This document shows positions 17,420 to 26,058 of a DNA stretch of 64,000 nt, in pieces. Source of the stretch: CBDFHV01 sp965247705 (GTDB lineage: Bacteria; Pseudomonadota; Alphaproteobacteria; Rhodospirillales; CAMCUA01); the NCBI GenBank assembly GCA_965247705.1, contig CBDFHV010000082.1, forward strand, positions 62,001 through 126,000. The letters run 5' to 3'. The notes beneath the pieces are model-generated. The model was not told where the DNA came from. It ran no database searches and saw nothing but the letters and a program-made list of their open reading frames with translations. Every line of letters begins with the position of its first letter. Positions within the stretch are counted from its first letter, which is position 1. Position numbers and translations under genes: made by a program.

Positions 17420-18664
17420 TTACGGCACGGATCCATTGCCGGCCCGGGCCAGCATGGTCCGCAGCAGCACGTCGGCGCCGGCGGCCAGGTCCTCCGGCGT
17501 GGCGTTTTCCCGCTCGTTGTGACTGATACCGCCCTCGCAGGGAACGAAGATCATCCCCGTCGGCGCCCATCGGGCCAGGTTGCAGGCATCGTGCCCGGCG
17601 GCGGAGAACATGTCCCGGTGGGGAATGCCGAGGCTTTCCGCCGACTGGCGGATCAGCGCGATGCAGTCATCGTCGAAGGACACAGCCTGCCGGGCGCTGA
17701 TTTCCACGACCTCCACCCCGAGCCCCGCGTTCGCGGCGATCTCGCGGCACGCCTCCCCCATGGTATCGCGAATCGCCGCCAGGGTGTCGTTGTCGGGATG
17801 GCGGCTGTCGATCAGGAATAGCGCCTGACCCGGTATGGTGTTGCGGGAGTTGGGGCGCACCCGGATGTGGCCAACGGTGATCACCGGCGTCGGCTCGAAA
17901 CGGAAGGCGACCCCGTTCAAGGCGTCGATCATGCGGGCCGCCCCCAGCAGGGCATCGCGGCGCTGGGTCATGGGCAGGGTGCCGGCGTGGCCTTCCTCGC
18001 CGTCGACGGTCACCTGGAAACAGCGCTGGCCCTGGGCGCCGACGACCACGCCCACGGTCTTGCCTTCGGCTTCCAGGATCGGGCCCTGTTCGATGTGGGC
18101 CTCGAAGAAGCTGTCGATGGGCCGGCCGCCCACCGGCTCCGGCCCGTCATAGCCGATGCGCGACAGGGCTTCGGCGACGCTCACCCCGTCCACGTCCGTC
18201 ACCGCCCGCGCCCGCTCCACGTCCGCCAGCCCGGAAAAGGCGGCCGACGCCAGCATGCCGGCACCGAACCGCACCCCCTCCTCGTCGGTCCACACCGCCA
18301 CTTCCACCGGCGCCTCGGTGGTGATTCCGTTATCGACCATGGTGCGGGCCACCTCCAGGCCGGCGAGGACTCCGTATATGCCGTCGAAGCGTCCGCCGAG
18401 GGGCTGGGTATCCAAATGGCTGCCGGTCAGCACCGCCGGGCGCGTCCCATCCCGCCCGGGGCGGCGGGCGAAGATGTTGCCCATGCGGTCGACACGGACC
18501 TGCAAGCCGCTGCCTTCGCACCAGCCGACGAACAGGTCGCGGGCCTGCCGGTCCAGGTCGGTCAGGGCCAGACGGCCGCAACCGCCGCCCGCCGTGGCGC
18601 CGATCTTGCCCATCTCCATGATGCTGGCCCACAGCCGCCGGCCGTCGACGCGCAGGGATTCCAT
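17420..18664 (-). CDS. M20-family amidohydrolase (N-carbamoyl-L-amino acid hydrolase / allantoate amidohydrolase type)
   Basis: The protein has 414 residues from ATG at 18664, with an AGGAGGG ribosome site. Zinc-site motifs are intact: GSHLDTQPLGGRFDG, VWTDEEGVRFG and HIEQGPILE, with the late AGHDACNLA histidine. The dimerisation domain (about 210-330) carries the usual GEEGHAGTLPMTQRRDAL. Family members cleave N-carbamoyl amino acids, allantoate or ureidoglycine; residues alone do not choose between them. No hydantoinase or uricase gene is nearby. Confidence 0.85.
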   Translation of the reverse strand: MESLRVDGRRLWASIMEMGKIGATAGGGCGRLALTDLDRQARDLFVGWCEGSGLQVRVDRMGNIFARRPGRDGTRPAVLTGSHLDTQPLGGRFDGIYGVLAGLEVARTMVDNGITTEAPVEVAVWTDEEGVRFGAGMLASAAFSGLADVERARAVTDVDGVSVAEALSRIGYDGPEPVGGRPIDSFFEAHIEQGPILEAEGKTVGVVVGAQGQRCFQVTVDGEEGHAGTLPMTQRRDALLGAARMIDALNGVAFRFEPTPVITVGHIRVRPNSRNTIPGQALFLIDSRHPDNDTLAAIRDTMGEACREIAANAGLGVEVVEISARQAVSFDDDCIALIRQSAESLGIPHRDMFSAAGHDACNLARWAPTGMIFVPCEGGISHNERENATPEDLAAGADVLLRTMLARAGNGSVP

Positions 18665-18719
18665 GAACGCTGCCCTCCTGTCCGTGCGGCCCGGAGTATA
18701 GAGGATGATAAAGACGGCT

Positions 18720-19022
18720 TCAGGTGCCGGCCAGGGGCGCCTGCAGGGGTTCCCAGTCGCGGCCCGTGGCCAGCAGGCAGCTCAAGCCATCGGGCCGGGT
18801 CACGACGATGGAGAAGGTGCCGGCACGCGAGGCAACCACCTCGACCACCCCACCGTCATTGCCCAGACCGACGGATACGGGAACCTCGTCGTAGAGACTC
18901 TTCAGGCGTTCCAGCACGGCGGTGCGGGCGCCGCAGACGGTCTGGGCGAACGCCACGGAAGGCGTACTGCCCAATATGGCGGCCACCAGCAGGACCACGC
19001 CCGCGGCGGACCGCGGCCTCAT
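18720..19022 (-). CDS. Small exported hypothetical protein
   Basis: The protein has 100 residues from ATG at 19022. A signal peptide (RPRSAAGVVLLVAAILGSTPSVAFA) is followed by QTVCGARTAVLERL and a short beta-rich domain. Two cysteines in the mature part (VCGAR, LSCLLATG) could form a disulfide. The family is not recognised. It is divergent from the next plus-strand gene across a 248-bp gap with no other gene; that gap contains a TTGACA at 19062 without a convincing -10. Confidence 0.6.
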   Translation of the reverse strand: MRPRSAAGVVLLVAAILGSTPSVAFAQTVCGARTAVLERLKSLYDEVPVSVGLGNDGGVVEVVASRAGTFSIVVTRPDGLSCLLATGRDWEPLQAPLAGT

Positions 19023-19270
19023 GACCGAATCGATCTTTCCCTTCCCCTCATTGGGGGGAAGTTGACATTCGGGGAGTAAATCAAAGGTAAACGAGACAGA
19101 AAACCGACAAATGTCGCGGCCGCCAGTATTCCCGCGAGCTTGCTCTCGTCGTTTCCCTTGCTTGGGTATTTTTGTCGGAGAGATCCAGCCGGCGGCGGTG
19201 GCAGCGACGGCGTGAAGCAACTACATTCGAGGGGCACGCTCGCATTTCCGCGGGGCGTCGCTCAATCGTC

Positions 19271-19852
19271 ATGGACGCCATGCGCTGGATCCTGATTCTG
19301 GTCTTTCTGACGGCGAGCGTGCCGGCGGCGAGCGCCGACTGGCGGGATGCCCGTTGGGGCATGACCGTGGACACCCTGGACGAGCTGTTCGGCGACGAAT
19401 TCAGGCAGCGCCGGCGGGAACCCATCACCTACGGCATCCCGGGGCGCCGCATCCTCGGGGTTCCGTTCGACATCACCTTCACCATGGACGGCCGCCCGGC
19501 GACCCTGCAACGGGTCGACCTGACGTCCATGGAACTGCTCGAGGAAATGCGGGAGGGCCAGTTCAAGGCCCTGCTCCAACGGCTGATCGAGGAAAACGGC
19601 GAACCGACGTTCCGCGAGGTTCCGGACGTGGTCCGCAAACCCAACGAACTGTGGTACGTCAACCGCAAAGTGGTGTGGGAGACCGACGACACCATCGTCA
19701 CCCTGCTTCACTTCTTCAGCGCCATCTTCGCCAACTCCCTCGACGGCTCGGACATCCTGGTCCTGTCCTACGAGTCCGCCCAGCCCCCCGTCTTCGCCGA
19801 CACCGACGACGACGAGGGGGGCTGGTGGCCCTGGCGCTGGTTCTGGAAATGA
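19271..19852 (+). CDS. Exported hypothetical protein
   Basis: The protein has 193 residues from ATG at 19271 (MDAMRWILI), which leads directly into a signal peptide ending near ASADW. The mature part begins DWRDARWGMTVDTLDELFG, a pattern seen in periplasmic proteins of unknown function whose first mature motif is W-G-M-(S/T). It ends with the acidic, Trp-rich stretch ADTDDDEGGWWPWRWFW. The stop overlaps the start of the TPR gene (ATGA), so the two are translationally coupled. Confidence 0.7.
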   Translation: MDAMRWILILVFLTASVPAASADWRDARWGMTVDTLDELFGDEFRQRRREPITYGIPGRRILGVPFDITFTMDGRPATLQRVDLTSMELLEEMREGQFKALLQRLIEENGEPTFREVPDVVRKPNELWYVNRKVVWETDDTIVTLLHFFSAIFANSLDGSDILVLSYESAQPPVFADTDDDEGGWWPWRWFWK

Positions 19853-21456
19853 CCGGGGACGACGCCGTGCCGTCCAAGGCGGAGCTTGCCCATGCGGCGG
19901 GACTGTTCCGCCGCGGCGACATGGTGGAAGCCGGCGCTATTTGCCAACGGTTCCTCGCCGCCCATCCCGACCATATCGGCGCCCTGCACCTGCTCGGCGC
20001 CATCGCCGCCGCACGGGGACAGCACACCGCCGCCCTTGAGCCTTTGAAGCGCGCCATTGCCCTGAAGACCGACTTCGTGCCCGCCCTTCTCACCATCGGG
20101 CGGGTTCTCATGGCCACGGGCGGGTTTGATGCGGCGGCGGAGGCCTTTGCCCGGGTCGTCGAACTGGACCCGGACAACGCCGAGGCATCCTTCAACCTCG
20201 GCCAGGCATGCCAGGATGCCGGGCGGCTGGACGCGGCGGCCGAGGCCTACGGCCGGGCCTTGTCGTTGTCACCGAACATGGCCGCCGCCCGGCTGCGCCT
20301 GGGCGTCGTTCTGCAGGCCCAAGGCGACCACGAGGCCGCATTGGACACCTTCAACCACGTCCTGATGACGGAACCGGCCAACGCCGAGGCCCACTTCCAG
20401 TTGGGCTGCCTGCACCGGGGCCAGGGAAATCTGGCCGATGCCGAAACCCGGTTCGGCCGGGCGCTGGCCGCCGACCCGGGCCACCGGGGCGCGTCGGTAA
20501 ACCTGGGGCTGCTGTTGCTGCTGACGGGCCGCATCGGGGAAGGCGCGCGCCTCTACGAGCGGCGCCAGGATTGGTCGCGATTTCCCACCGCCAACCATCC
20601 GCTCCCCATGCCCCGCTGGGCCGGGGAGGACATGGGCGACGGGACTCTCCTGGTGGCGGCGGAGCAGGGCATCGGCGAGCAGCTTCTCCACGCCGGTCTC
20701 ATCGCCGACCTGGCGGCCCGGGGCGTGGCGTTCCTGTGGGAATGCAACCATCGCTTGCTGCCCCTCTTGGCCCGGTCCTTCCCCGAGACCCGCTTCGTCG
20801 CCCGCACCGCGCCCCCCCAGCCCGAGGCGCTCGCCGCCGGCCGCTTCATCCCCGGCGGCAACCTGATCCCGCTCCTACGCCCCAACCCGGCGCGCTTCCC
20901 GGACCACCGAGGCTACCTGACAGCCGACCCCGCGCGGGTGGCCGCTTTGCGAGGCCGCTACATGGCCGGCCACGACGGGTCCATCGTCGGCATCGCCTGG
21001 CGCACCACCCAGCCCCGGGCGCCCGGCAAGACCATCCCGCTGGAACAATGGGCCCCGGTTTTGGGCCTCGAGGGCGCCCGCTTCGTCAGCCTCCAGCACG
21101 GCCCCGTGGCCGACGAAATCGAAGCCGCCGCCCTGTCGACCGGGGTGGCGGTGATCCACGACAGCGACGTCGACCCCCTCAAGGACCTGGAGGCGGCCGC
21201 CGCTCAGGTGGCCGCCATGGACGCCGTCGTCACCATCTCCAACACCACCGCCCACCTCGCCGGCGCCATGGGCAAGCCCGGCTTGGTGCTTTTGGAGGCG
21301 GTCCCCCTGTGGCACTGGTTCCTCGGCGGCAAGCGGAGCGCCTGGTATCCGACACTCGACCTGGTCCGCCAAGAGGCACCGGGAGCGTGGGGCCAGGTCG
21401 TCGCCCGGGCGGGCACGGCGCTCAAGGGGCTTATACGCAACATCAATTGCGCATAG
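19849..21456 (+). CDS. TPR protein with C-terminal glycosyltransferase-9-like domain
   Basis: The protein has 535 residues. ATG at 19849 shares bases with the upstream stop. Seven or so TPR motifs fill about residues 8-235 (repeating A-x(3)-LG-x(2)-L...A-x(4)-A/L-D-P). The C-terminal half (about 260-535) resembles the GT-B-like domain common behind TPRs, with ISNTTAHLAGAMGKPGLVLL in the position of the GT9 donor-binding loop. Such proteins are linked to polysaccharide or flagellin glycosylation, but a catalytic role is unproven. Its TAG stop lies inside the first palindromic box of the Fic control region. Confidence 0.8.
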   Translation: MTGDDAVPSKAELAHAAGLFRRGDMVEAGAICQRFLAAHPDHIGALHLLGAIAAARGQHTAALEPLKRAIALKTDFVPALLTIGRVLMATGGFDAAAEAFARVVELDPDNAEASFNLGQACQDAGRLDAAAEAYGRALSLSPNMAAARLRLGVVLQAQGDHEAALDTFNHVLMTEPANAEAHFQLGCLHRGQGNLADAETRFGRALAADPGHRGASVNLGLLLLLTGRIGEGARLYERRQDWSRFPTANHPLPMPRWAGEDMGDGTLLVAAEQGIGEQLLHAGLIADLAARGVAFLWECNHRLLPLLARSFPETRFVARTAPPQPEALAAGRFIPGGNLIPLLRPNPARFPDHRGYLTADPARVAALRGRYMAGHDGSIVGIAWRTTQPRAPGKTIPLEQWAPVLGLEGARFVSLQHGPVADEIEAAALSTGVAVIHDSDVDPLKDLEAAAAQVAAMDAVVTISNTTAHLAGAMGKPGLVLLEAVPLWHWFLGGKRSAWYPTLDLVRQEAPGAWGQVVARAGTALKGLIRNINCA

Positions 21457-21458
21457 AA

Positions 21459-21487
21459 TTGATAATTGCGCTTAAATGTGTTTTAAT
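21459..21487 (+). promoter_or_regulatory. Predicted sigma70 promoter of the Fic gene
   Basis: TTGATA (21459-21464; 5/6 to consensus), a 17-bp spacer, and TTTAAT (21482-21487; 5/6). The start would fall near 21494, about 28 bp before the ATG. A TTGCGC box lies in the spacer and a perfect palindrome covers the predicted start. The region is visibly AT-rich compared with the rest of the window. Confidence 0.65.
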
Positions 21488-21509
21488 TGCGCATAGAGAC
21501 TATGCGCAA
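21487..21509. promoter_or_regulatory. Perfect palindromic operator upstream of the Fic gene
   Basis: TTGCGCATAG (21487-21496), a 3-bp spacer AGA, then CTATGCGCAA (21500-21509): a perfect 10-bp inverted repeat ending 12 bp before the ATG. Related boxes precede it: TTGCGCATAG at 21447-21456, TTGCGCTTAA at 21466-21475, and the inverted TTATACGCAA at 21431-21440. The array brackets the predicted promoter, as expected of an autorepressor site. Confidence 0.75.
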
Positions 21510-21521
21510 GATAGGCCGAGG

Positions 21522-22937
21522 ATGGCAAAGCGGATACCGGAAGAGGAACTGAAGGCCATCGAAGCCATCGTGGCCGCCCACGGGGAAGGAATCGGCGTTC
21601 AGGATATTGATGATGCGCTCGAAGAGAAAATCCCTCGCCGCACGCTTCAATACCGCCTCAAGCATCTCGTGGATCAAGGCCGTCTCGTCACGAAGGGTGA
21701 AAAGCGCTGGGTGACATACGGAATTCCCGCGACGGTGGTAGAGCGCGGAGCCGCCGCTGTCGAAGTCCGCGGGGAAGCGCCCGCGGTCGACATACCGATC
21801 TCCAGAAGCGCCGCTGAGATTCGGAAATACGTCGAACAGCCTGACCGGGCGCGAACGCCGGTCGGATACGACCGCGGATTCCTGGATGCCTACCGGCCCA
21901 ACGTCAGCGCGTACCTCTCCGAAAAGGAACGAGCGCACCTGGAAGAGGTCGGCACGCCGGCGACGGGACAACAACCTGCCGGGACGTTTGCGAAGCAGAT
22001 TCTGAATCGGCTGCTCATCGATCTGTCGTGGAATTCGAGCCGCCTCGAAGGCAACACCTACACCCTGCTCGACACCAGACGCCTCATCGACTTCGGCGAA
22101 GCGGCGGAAGGAAAGGAACGGCTCGAAACCCAAATGATCCTCAACCACAAGGACGCCATCGAGTTCCTGGTCGGGTCCGCGGGGGAGATCGGCTTCAACC
22201 GTCACACCGTTCTCAACCTCCACGCCTTACTGGCCAACAACCTGTTGGCCGATCCCGAGGCGACGGGCCGACTGCGGCGCATTGCGGTCGGCATTCAAGG
22301 ATCCGCGTTCCACCCCCTCGAAGTGCCCCATCTTATCGAGGAATGTTTCGACCAGATCTTGGCGACGGCCGCCGCCATCAAGGACCCGTTTGAGCAATCC
22401 TTTTTCGTCATGGTGCAACTACCGTATCTGCAACCGTTCGATGACGTGAACAAGCGCGTATCGCGCCTTGCCGCGAACATACCGCTGATCGCGGCCAATC
22501 TGACGCCGCTGTCTTTCACCGATGTACCCACGAAGACATACACCGAAGCGGTGCTCGGAGTTTACGAGCTCACCAAGGTCGACCTTCTGAAGGACGTGTT
22601 CATGTGGGCGTACGAACGCTCCGCTTCACGCTACGGGGCGGTGAGACAGTCGCTCGGCGAACCCGACCCGTTCCGGCTGAAGCATCGCGACGGACTCCGT
22701 CGGATTGTCGGCGACATCGTGCGCGGCCCGATGGACAAGAGATCGGCGCTTGCCCGCATCAGGGCGTGGGCAAGGGAATACGTCGGGTCCGACGAGCGGG
22801 AGAAATTCAGGGAAGTCGCCGAAAGCGAGTTGCTCGGCCTGCATGAAGGGAACTTCGCGCGATATCAAATCAGGCCGTCGGAGTTTCAGGCGTGGCGTGA
22901 GGTCTGGGCCGGGACGGAGGAAACGTGCACGAGTTGA
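21522..22937 (+). CDS. Fic-family protein with N-terminal winged helix and variant FIC core
   Basis: The protein has 471 residues. The N-terminal about 70 residues look like a winged helix (IGVQDIDDALEEKIPRRTLQYRLKHLVDQGRLV). The segment WNSSRLEGN (about 168-176) matches the inhibitory helix (S/T)xxxE(G/N), placed before the FIC domain as in class II Fic proteins. The FIC core reads LQPFDDVNKRVSRL, so the canonical H-x-F-x-D/E-G-N-G/K-R has Gln where the catalytic His is expected and Val for Gly. AMPylation activity is therefore doubtful; I recall similar PFxDVNKR variants in other Fic proteins. The wHTH plus upstream palindromes suggest autoregulation. It is followed by an IS element. Confidence 0.85.
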   Translation: MAKRIPEEELKAIEAIVAAHGEGIGVQDIDDALEEKIPRRTLQYRLKHLVDQGRLVTKGEKRWVTYGIPATVVERGAAAVEVRGEAPAVDIPISRSAAEIRKYVEQPDRARTPVGYDRGFLDAYRPNVSAYLSEKERAHLEEVGTPATGQQPAGTFAKQILNRLLIDLSWNSSRLEGNTYTLLDTRRLIDFGEAAEGKERLETQMILNHKDAIEFLVGSAGEIGFNRHTVLNLHALLANNLLADPEATGRLRRIAVGIQGSAFHPLEVPHLIEECFDQILATAAAIKDPFEQSFFVMVQLPYLQPFDDVNKRVSRLAANIPLIAANLTPLSFTDVPTKTYTEAVLGVYELTKVDLLKDVFMWAYERSASRYGAVRQSLGEPDPFRLKHRDGLRRIVGDIVRGPMDKRSALARIRAWAREYVGSDEREKFREVAESELLGLHEGNFARYQIRPSEFQAWREVWAGTEETCTS

Positions 22938-22997
22938 GGGCACACGGTTCTCGATCGTGGTCAAAATCCCGTGCCATGGTGCCTTTGTAATAAAATA

Positions 22998-24496
22998 GGG
23001 ACAGTAGAGCTGCTTGCAAAATTCTTGCTCAGGGATGCTGAATTTTCTGGGCGGATTGTTGCGGTGGCGTGGTTGGGGTGCGGGGTGGTGCGATTTGGGG
23101 CGGCGGCTGATCTTTGCGCTGGAAACGGCTCGGGGGTGGCCAGGCGGTTTCGTTCTCCCTGCTATTTGCGGGAGTTGCGGGACGCCGACCGAAGCGCTTT
23201 CAGTGGCTAGGGGACGAGGCGCATGATCTGGATGGCGGCAAGCGCGGTGAGGCCGAACATGAGGTGGCAGGCGACCTTGTCGGGGCCGCGGACGCGGATC
23301 ATGCGGCCGGCGAAGTTGTCCTTGAGGTTGGCGATGACGCGCTCGGCGGCTGAGCGCAGCTGATAGCGGTGGTGCTCGGCAGCTCGCAGGCCGATGCGCT
23401 TTTGCCGTTTGATCTCGGCCTTGCGCTGTTCCTTGCCCTGTTTGGTTCGCGGATGGGGCTCGATCAGGGGAACATGGCCGAGGGCGCGGCTGTGGGCCTT
23501 GATCTCCGGGGCGTCGTAGGCCGAGTCCATCAGGTCGTAGAGGCTGGTTACCCGGGCGGCGGTCATGGTGGCCAGCGGGATCGCCGCCTGGCTGTCGTGC
23601 AGGCTGGCCGAGGTGAGCAGCGCGGCGATCGGGATGTCGCCGTCGGCCACGTCGAGGTGCAGCTTGTAGCCGATCCAATGGGTGCGGTAGCCCTTGGCGT
23701 TCTGCTTGACCCCGGTGGTGCAGGCCCGCGGCAGATCGGCCAGCATCTCAGGTAGGCCCATCGCGCCTTGGCGTTCCAGGCGGCGGCGCTCCGGGGGCGC
23801 CTTGGGCCGTTCCTCGCCCTTCCTGGGCCGGCCACGCTTGCGCTTTGGCCGGGCCTCGGGTTTCGCCTTCTTCGGCGCCCGCTCGCGGGCCTCGATCGCG
23901 GTGGCATCGCGGGCGATGTGGCCGACCAGGCGCGCCCCTTGGGTCTTGGCGATCACCGCCGCGTGCAGACGGCCGGGCAGATCGCTCGCCGCGAACTCGC
24001 CAAAGGCCCGCGAGAACGTCGCCGCGCTCGGAACCGCGCCGGCCCGGGTCCAGCCGCACAGCCGCCGCAGGGTCTTGTCCAGCACCAGGCGCTCGATCAG
24101 CACGGTGGTTTGGGCGATGTTGAAGACCGCCTTGGCGACAAAGCCCCGCGCCAGCGCCGCCCGGTCCTTGCGCGGACGCCCGACCACACCCGGCCAGTCC
24201 CGCACGAAAGCCTCGATGCGCGCCAGCTCGAGCACCGTCACCAGGTCGCGATAGCGGTCGCCGAGCGGCCCAAGCTCCTCCTCCAGCGCCGGAAAAAGTT
24301 CGCCTTGAAGGCTCTGCCAATAAACTGATAGCGTCTCGCGTAGAGGCATGGCCGGCAGTCCTTTCCAGGTGTTGTTTCTCGCAAATCCAACATACCGGAA
24401 AAGGCCTGCGGCCGCCTCGACAACAAACCAAAATCACCCGCTCAAAGCGGAAAATCCAATGCAAAACTTCCGTTTTGCAACCGCCTCTACTGTCCC
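22998..24496 (-). mobile_element. Complete insertion sequence with DDE transposase
   Basis: Terminal inverted repeats: the left end GGGACAGTAGAG then CTGCTTGCAAAA (from 22998) matches the reverse complement of the right end, GGGACAGTAGAG then GCGGTTGCAAAA (ending 24496). The size is about 1.5 kb with one transposase gene and about 200 bp of non-coding DNA inside the left end. Both ends are also flanked outside by A-rich ATAAAA..T, so the true boundary may be a few bases further out. No target duplication is obvious. The right end is 14 bp from the stop of the adjacent methyltransferase gene. Confidence 0.85.
23207..24349 (-). CDS. IS5/IS1182-type DDE transposase
   Basis: The protein is a full-length, uninterrupted 380 residues from ATG at 24349. 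An N-terminal DUF772-like helical segment (VLDKTLRRLCGWTRAGAVPSAATFSRAF) precedes the DDE_Tnp_1 catalytic domain, with HIARDATAIEARE (first Asp), a second Asp in LYDLMDSAYDAPEI and the late AAERVIANLKDNF helix carrying Glu. A basic linker (APKKAKPEARPKRKRGRPRKGEE, about 165-190) is inserted between the catalytic strands. The gene appears intact, so the element may still be active. Confidence 0.85.
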   Translation of the reverse strand: MPLRETLSVYWQSLQGELFPALEEELGPLGDRYRDLVTVLELARIEAFVRDWPGVVGRPRKDRAALARGFVAKAVFNIAQTTVLIERLVLDKTLRRLCGWTRAGAVPSAATFSRAFGEFAASDLPGRLHAAVIAKTQGARLVGHIARDATAIEARERAPKKAKPEARPKRKRGRPRKGEERPKAPPERRRLERQGAMGLPEMLADLPRACTTGVKQNAKGYRTHWIGYKLHLDVADGDIPIAALLTSASLHDSQAAIPLATMTAARVTSLYDLMDSAYDAPEIKAHSRALGHVPLIEPHPRTKQGKEQRKAEIKRQKRIGLRAAEHHRYQLRSAAERVIANLKDNFAGRMIRVRGPDKVACHLMFGLTALAAIQIMRLVP

Positions 24497-24510
24497 CATT
24501 TTTTTATCGT

Positions 24511-25458
24511 TCACACCGCCACTGCCAGGCAGCGGTCGATGGTGCGGGTGCCGCCGATGCGGGCCGCCCCGGGAAACAGGGTCTGAAAGGCCGCCAGGCC
24601 GCCCTGGTCCCGATGTACGTCGACCACGATGGTGCCCCCCGGCGCCAGCACCGCGGCGACCAGATCGGCATAGGTAGCGAGCGGAAACATGTAGCCCCAG
24701 GAGCGGATGGCCAGCACCAGGTCGAACCGGGTGTCGCGCAGGCTATCGGCCGCCGAATCGGCGACCTGCCGCAGGCTGTCCGCCCCTATGCCGTTGGCGG
24801 AAAGGAAGGCCGTGGCGGCCTCCAGGGGATGCAGGTGGGGCGTCCCAGGCCCCCCCGGCAACACTGGCACCGTGAAGGCGCTGCCGTCCACCTCCGCCCG
24901 GTCCAAAAGGGCGAACGACATGGCCGGCGGCGCGCCGTAGTGGCGGTGAACAAGAAGGTCCTGACCGGCGAAGCCGCAGCCGATGTCGAGCACCGATAAT
25001 GGCGCGGTGGCCGGCAGGTGGGACTTCAGGGTGACGAAGTCGGCATAGACGAATTCCGCGAAATAGACCGGGAAGACCACGATCTCCTCGCTGGCCGCCC
25101 CGCTCGCCGGACCCACAATATGGTCGCGGCAGCGCGCCGCCCGGTCCGCCAGGTTGTTCTTGTAGCAACGGGTCCACTCGAGGACCGAGTCGGGAACGGC
25201 CAGGACCTCCGGCCCCGAGTCCAGCAGGCGACCCAGCCGGCAACGTCGCGGGCTGCCGCTGTCGGTGGCGCCATGGCCGTCCCCGTGGAGGCCGCGGCAG
25301 AGGGCAATCACCAATTGGGTCTGGACCAGGGCGGCGCGGATGTCCTCGCGCGCCGGCTCCTGTTTCAGGGCCTGGCGGTACGCATCGGCGGCCTCGCGCA
25401 TGCGCCCCGCCGCCTGATGCTGGCGGCCCCGGCTTAGCGCCTCGGCGGCGACGGTCAC
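24511..25458 (-). CDS. SAM-dependent methyltransferase with short TPR-like N-terminus
   Basis: The protein has 315 residues from GTG at 25458, selected by a GGAG 8 nt upstream; another GTG three codons earlier lacks this. The N-terminal 45 residues (ALSRGRQHQAAGRMREAADAYRQALKQEP) form a single TPR-like hairpin. SAM motif I is SVLDIGCGFAGQDLL at about 155-170. A late VLAPGGTIVVDVHRDQG completes the Rossmann core. It resembles putative sugar O-methyltransferases. The reading frame continues open upstream but overlaps tsaE. It is divergent from the tsaE operon. Confidence 0.75.
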   Translation of the reverse strand: MTVAAEALSRGRQHQAAGRMREAADAYRQALKQEPAREDIRAALVQTQLVIALCRGLHGDGHGATDSGSPRRCRLGRLLDSGPEVLAVPDSVLEWTRCYKNNLADRAARCRDHIVGPASGAASEEIVVFPVYFAEFVYADFVTLKSHLPATAPLSVLDIGCGFAGQDLLVHRHYGAPPAMSFALLDRAEVDGSAFTVPVLPGGPGTPHLHPLEAATAFLSANGIGADSLRQVADSAADSLRDTRFDLVLAIRSWGYMFPLATYADLVAAVLAPGGTIVVDVHRDQGGLAAFQTLFPGAARIGGTRTIDRCLAVAV

Positions 25459-25536
25459 GATGTGCACTCCACGACGGCAGAATTGCACAATCGATTCCAC
25501 CTTGAAATCCCCGTTTGTGTGGGACTCCGGGTTCGG

Positions 25537-25565
25537 TTGCCGGGCACCGGGGCGGGGAGTAAAAT
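25537..25565 (+). promoter_or_regulatory. Candidate promoter of the tsaE-addA operon (possibly leaderless)
   Basis: TTGCCG (25537-25542), a 17-bp spacer, TAAAAT (25560-25565). The expected start, 7-8 bases after the -10, coincides with the ATG of tsaE at 25573, so the transcript may be leaderless. This is a pattern match only (4/6 and 5/6 to consensus). Confidence 0.4.
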
Positions 25566-25572
25566 ACCGGGG

Positions 25573-26058
25573 ATGACCGTTTCCGCCGCCGATTCGGCCC
25601 GCCGCCTCGACCTGCCCGATCAATCGGCCACCGAGGCCCTGGCCGCGCGCCTCGCCCGCGAGGCCCGGCCGCCGGAAATCTATGCCCTGGGAGGACCGCT
25701 CGGGGCCGGCAAGACCACCTTCGCCCGGGCCTTCGTCCGGGCTTGTGGCGCCCCCGACATGGAGGTGCCCAGCCCGACGTTCACGTTGGTGCAGACCTAC
25801 GACACCCCCGTGGGGCCCCTGTTCCATTTCGACCTGTTTCGCATTCGCACCCCCGAGGAGGCCTTCGAACTGGGCATCGAGGATGCCTTCGCCGAGGCCA
25901 TCAGCCTGATCGAATGGCCCGAGCGGTTGGGCGACCTGCTGCCCCGCGATCGCCTGGACGTGGCCCTCGACTACGTCGACCGGCCCCACGCCCGCCTGGC
26001 CCGCCTCACCCCGAGGGGCGCCATGGCCGACACCATGGTCCGGTGCGGCCTTGCTTGA
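25573..26058 (+). CDS. tsaE: tRNA threonylcarbamoyladenosine biosynthesis ATPase TsaE
   Basis: The protein has 161 residues. The Walker A motif is GPLGAGKTT (41-49), followed by SPTFTLVQTY and HFDLFRIRTPEEAFELGIEDAF, the family's switch and Walker B region, then ISLIEWPERL. TsaE is the ATPase that works with TsaB/TsaD to make t6A37 in ANN-decoding tRNAs; the partner genes are not in the window. The downstream amgK start overlaps its stop. It is the first gene of a tightly packed five-gene run. Confidence 0.93.
   Translation: MTVSAADSARRLDLPDQSATEALAARLAREARPPEIYALGGPLGAGKTTFARAFVRACGAPDMEVPSPTFTLVQTYDTPVGPLFHFDLFRIRTPEEAFELGIEDAFAEAISLIEWPERLGDLLPRDRLDVALDYVDRPHARLARLTPRGAMADTMVRCGLA

Noticed and set aside
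19062..19090. Promoter with TTGACA in the 19023-19270 gap
   Set aside because: A good -35 but no recognisable -10 at the right distance.
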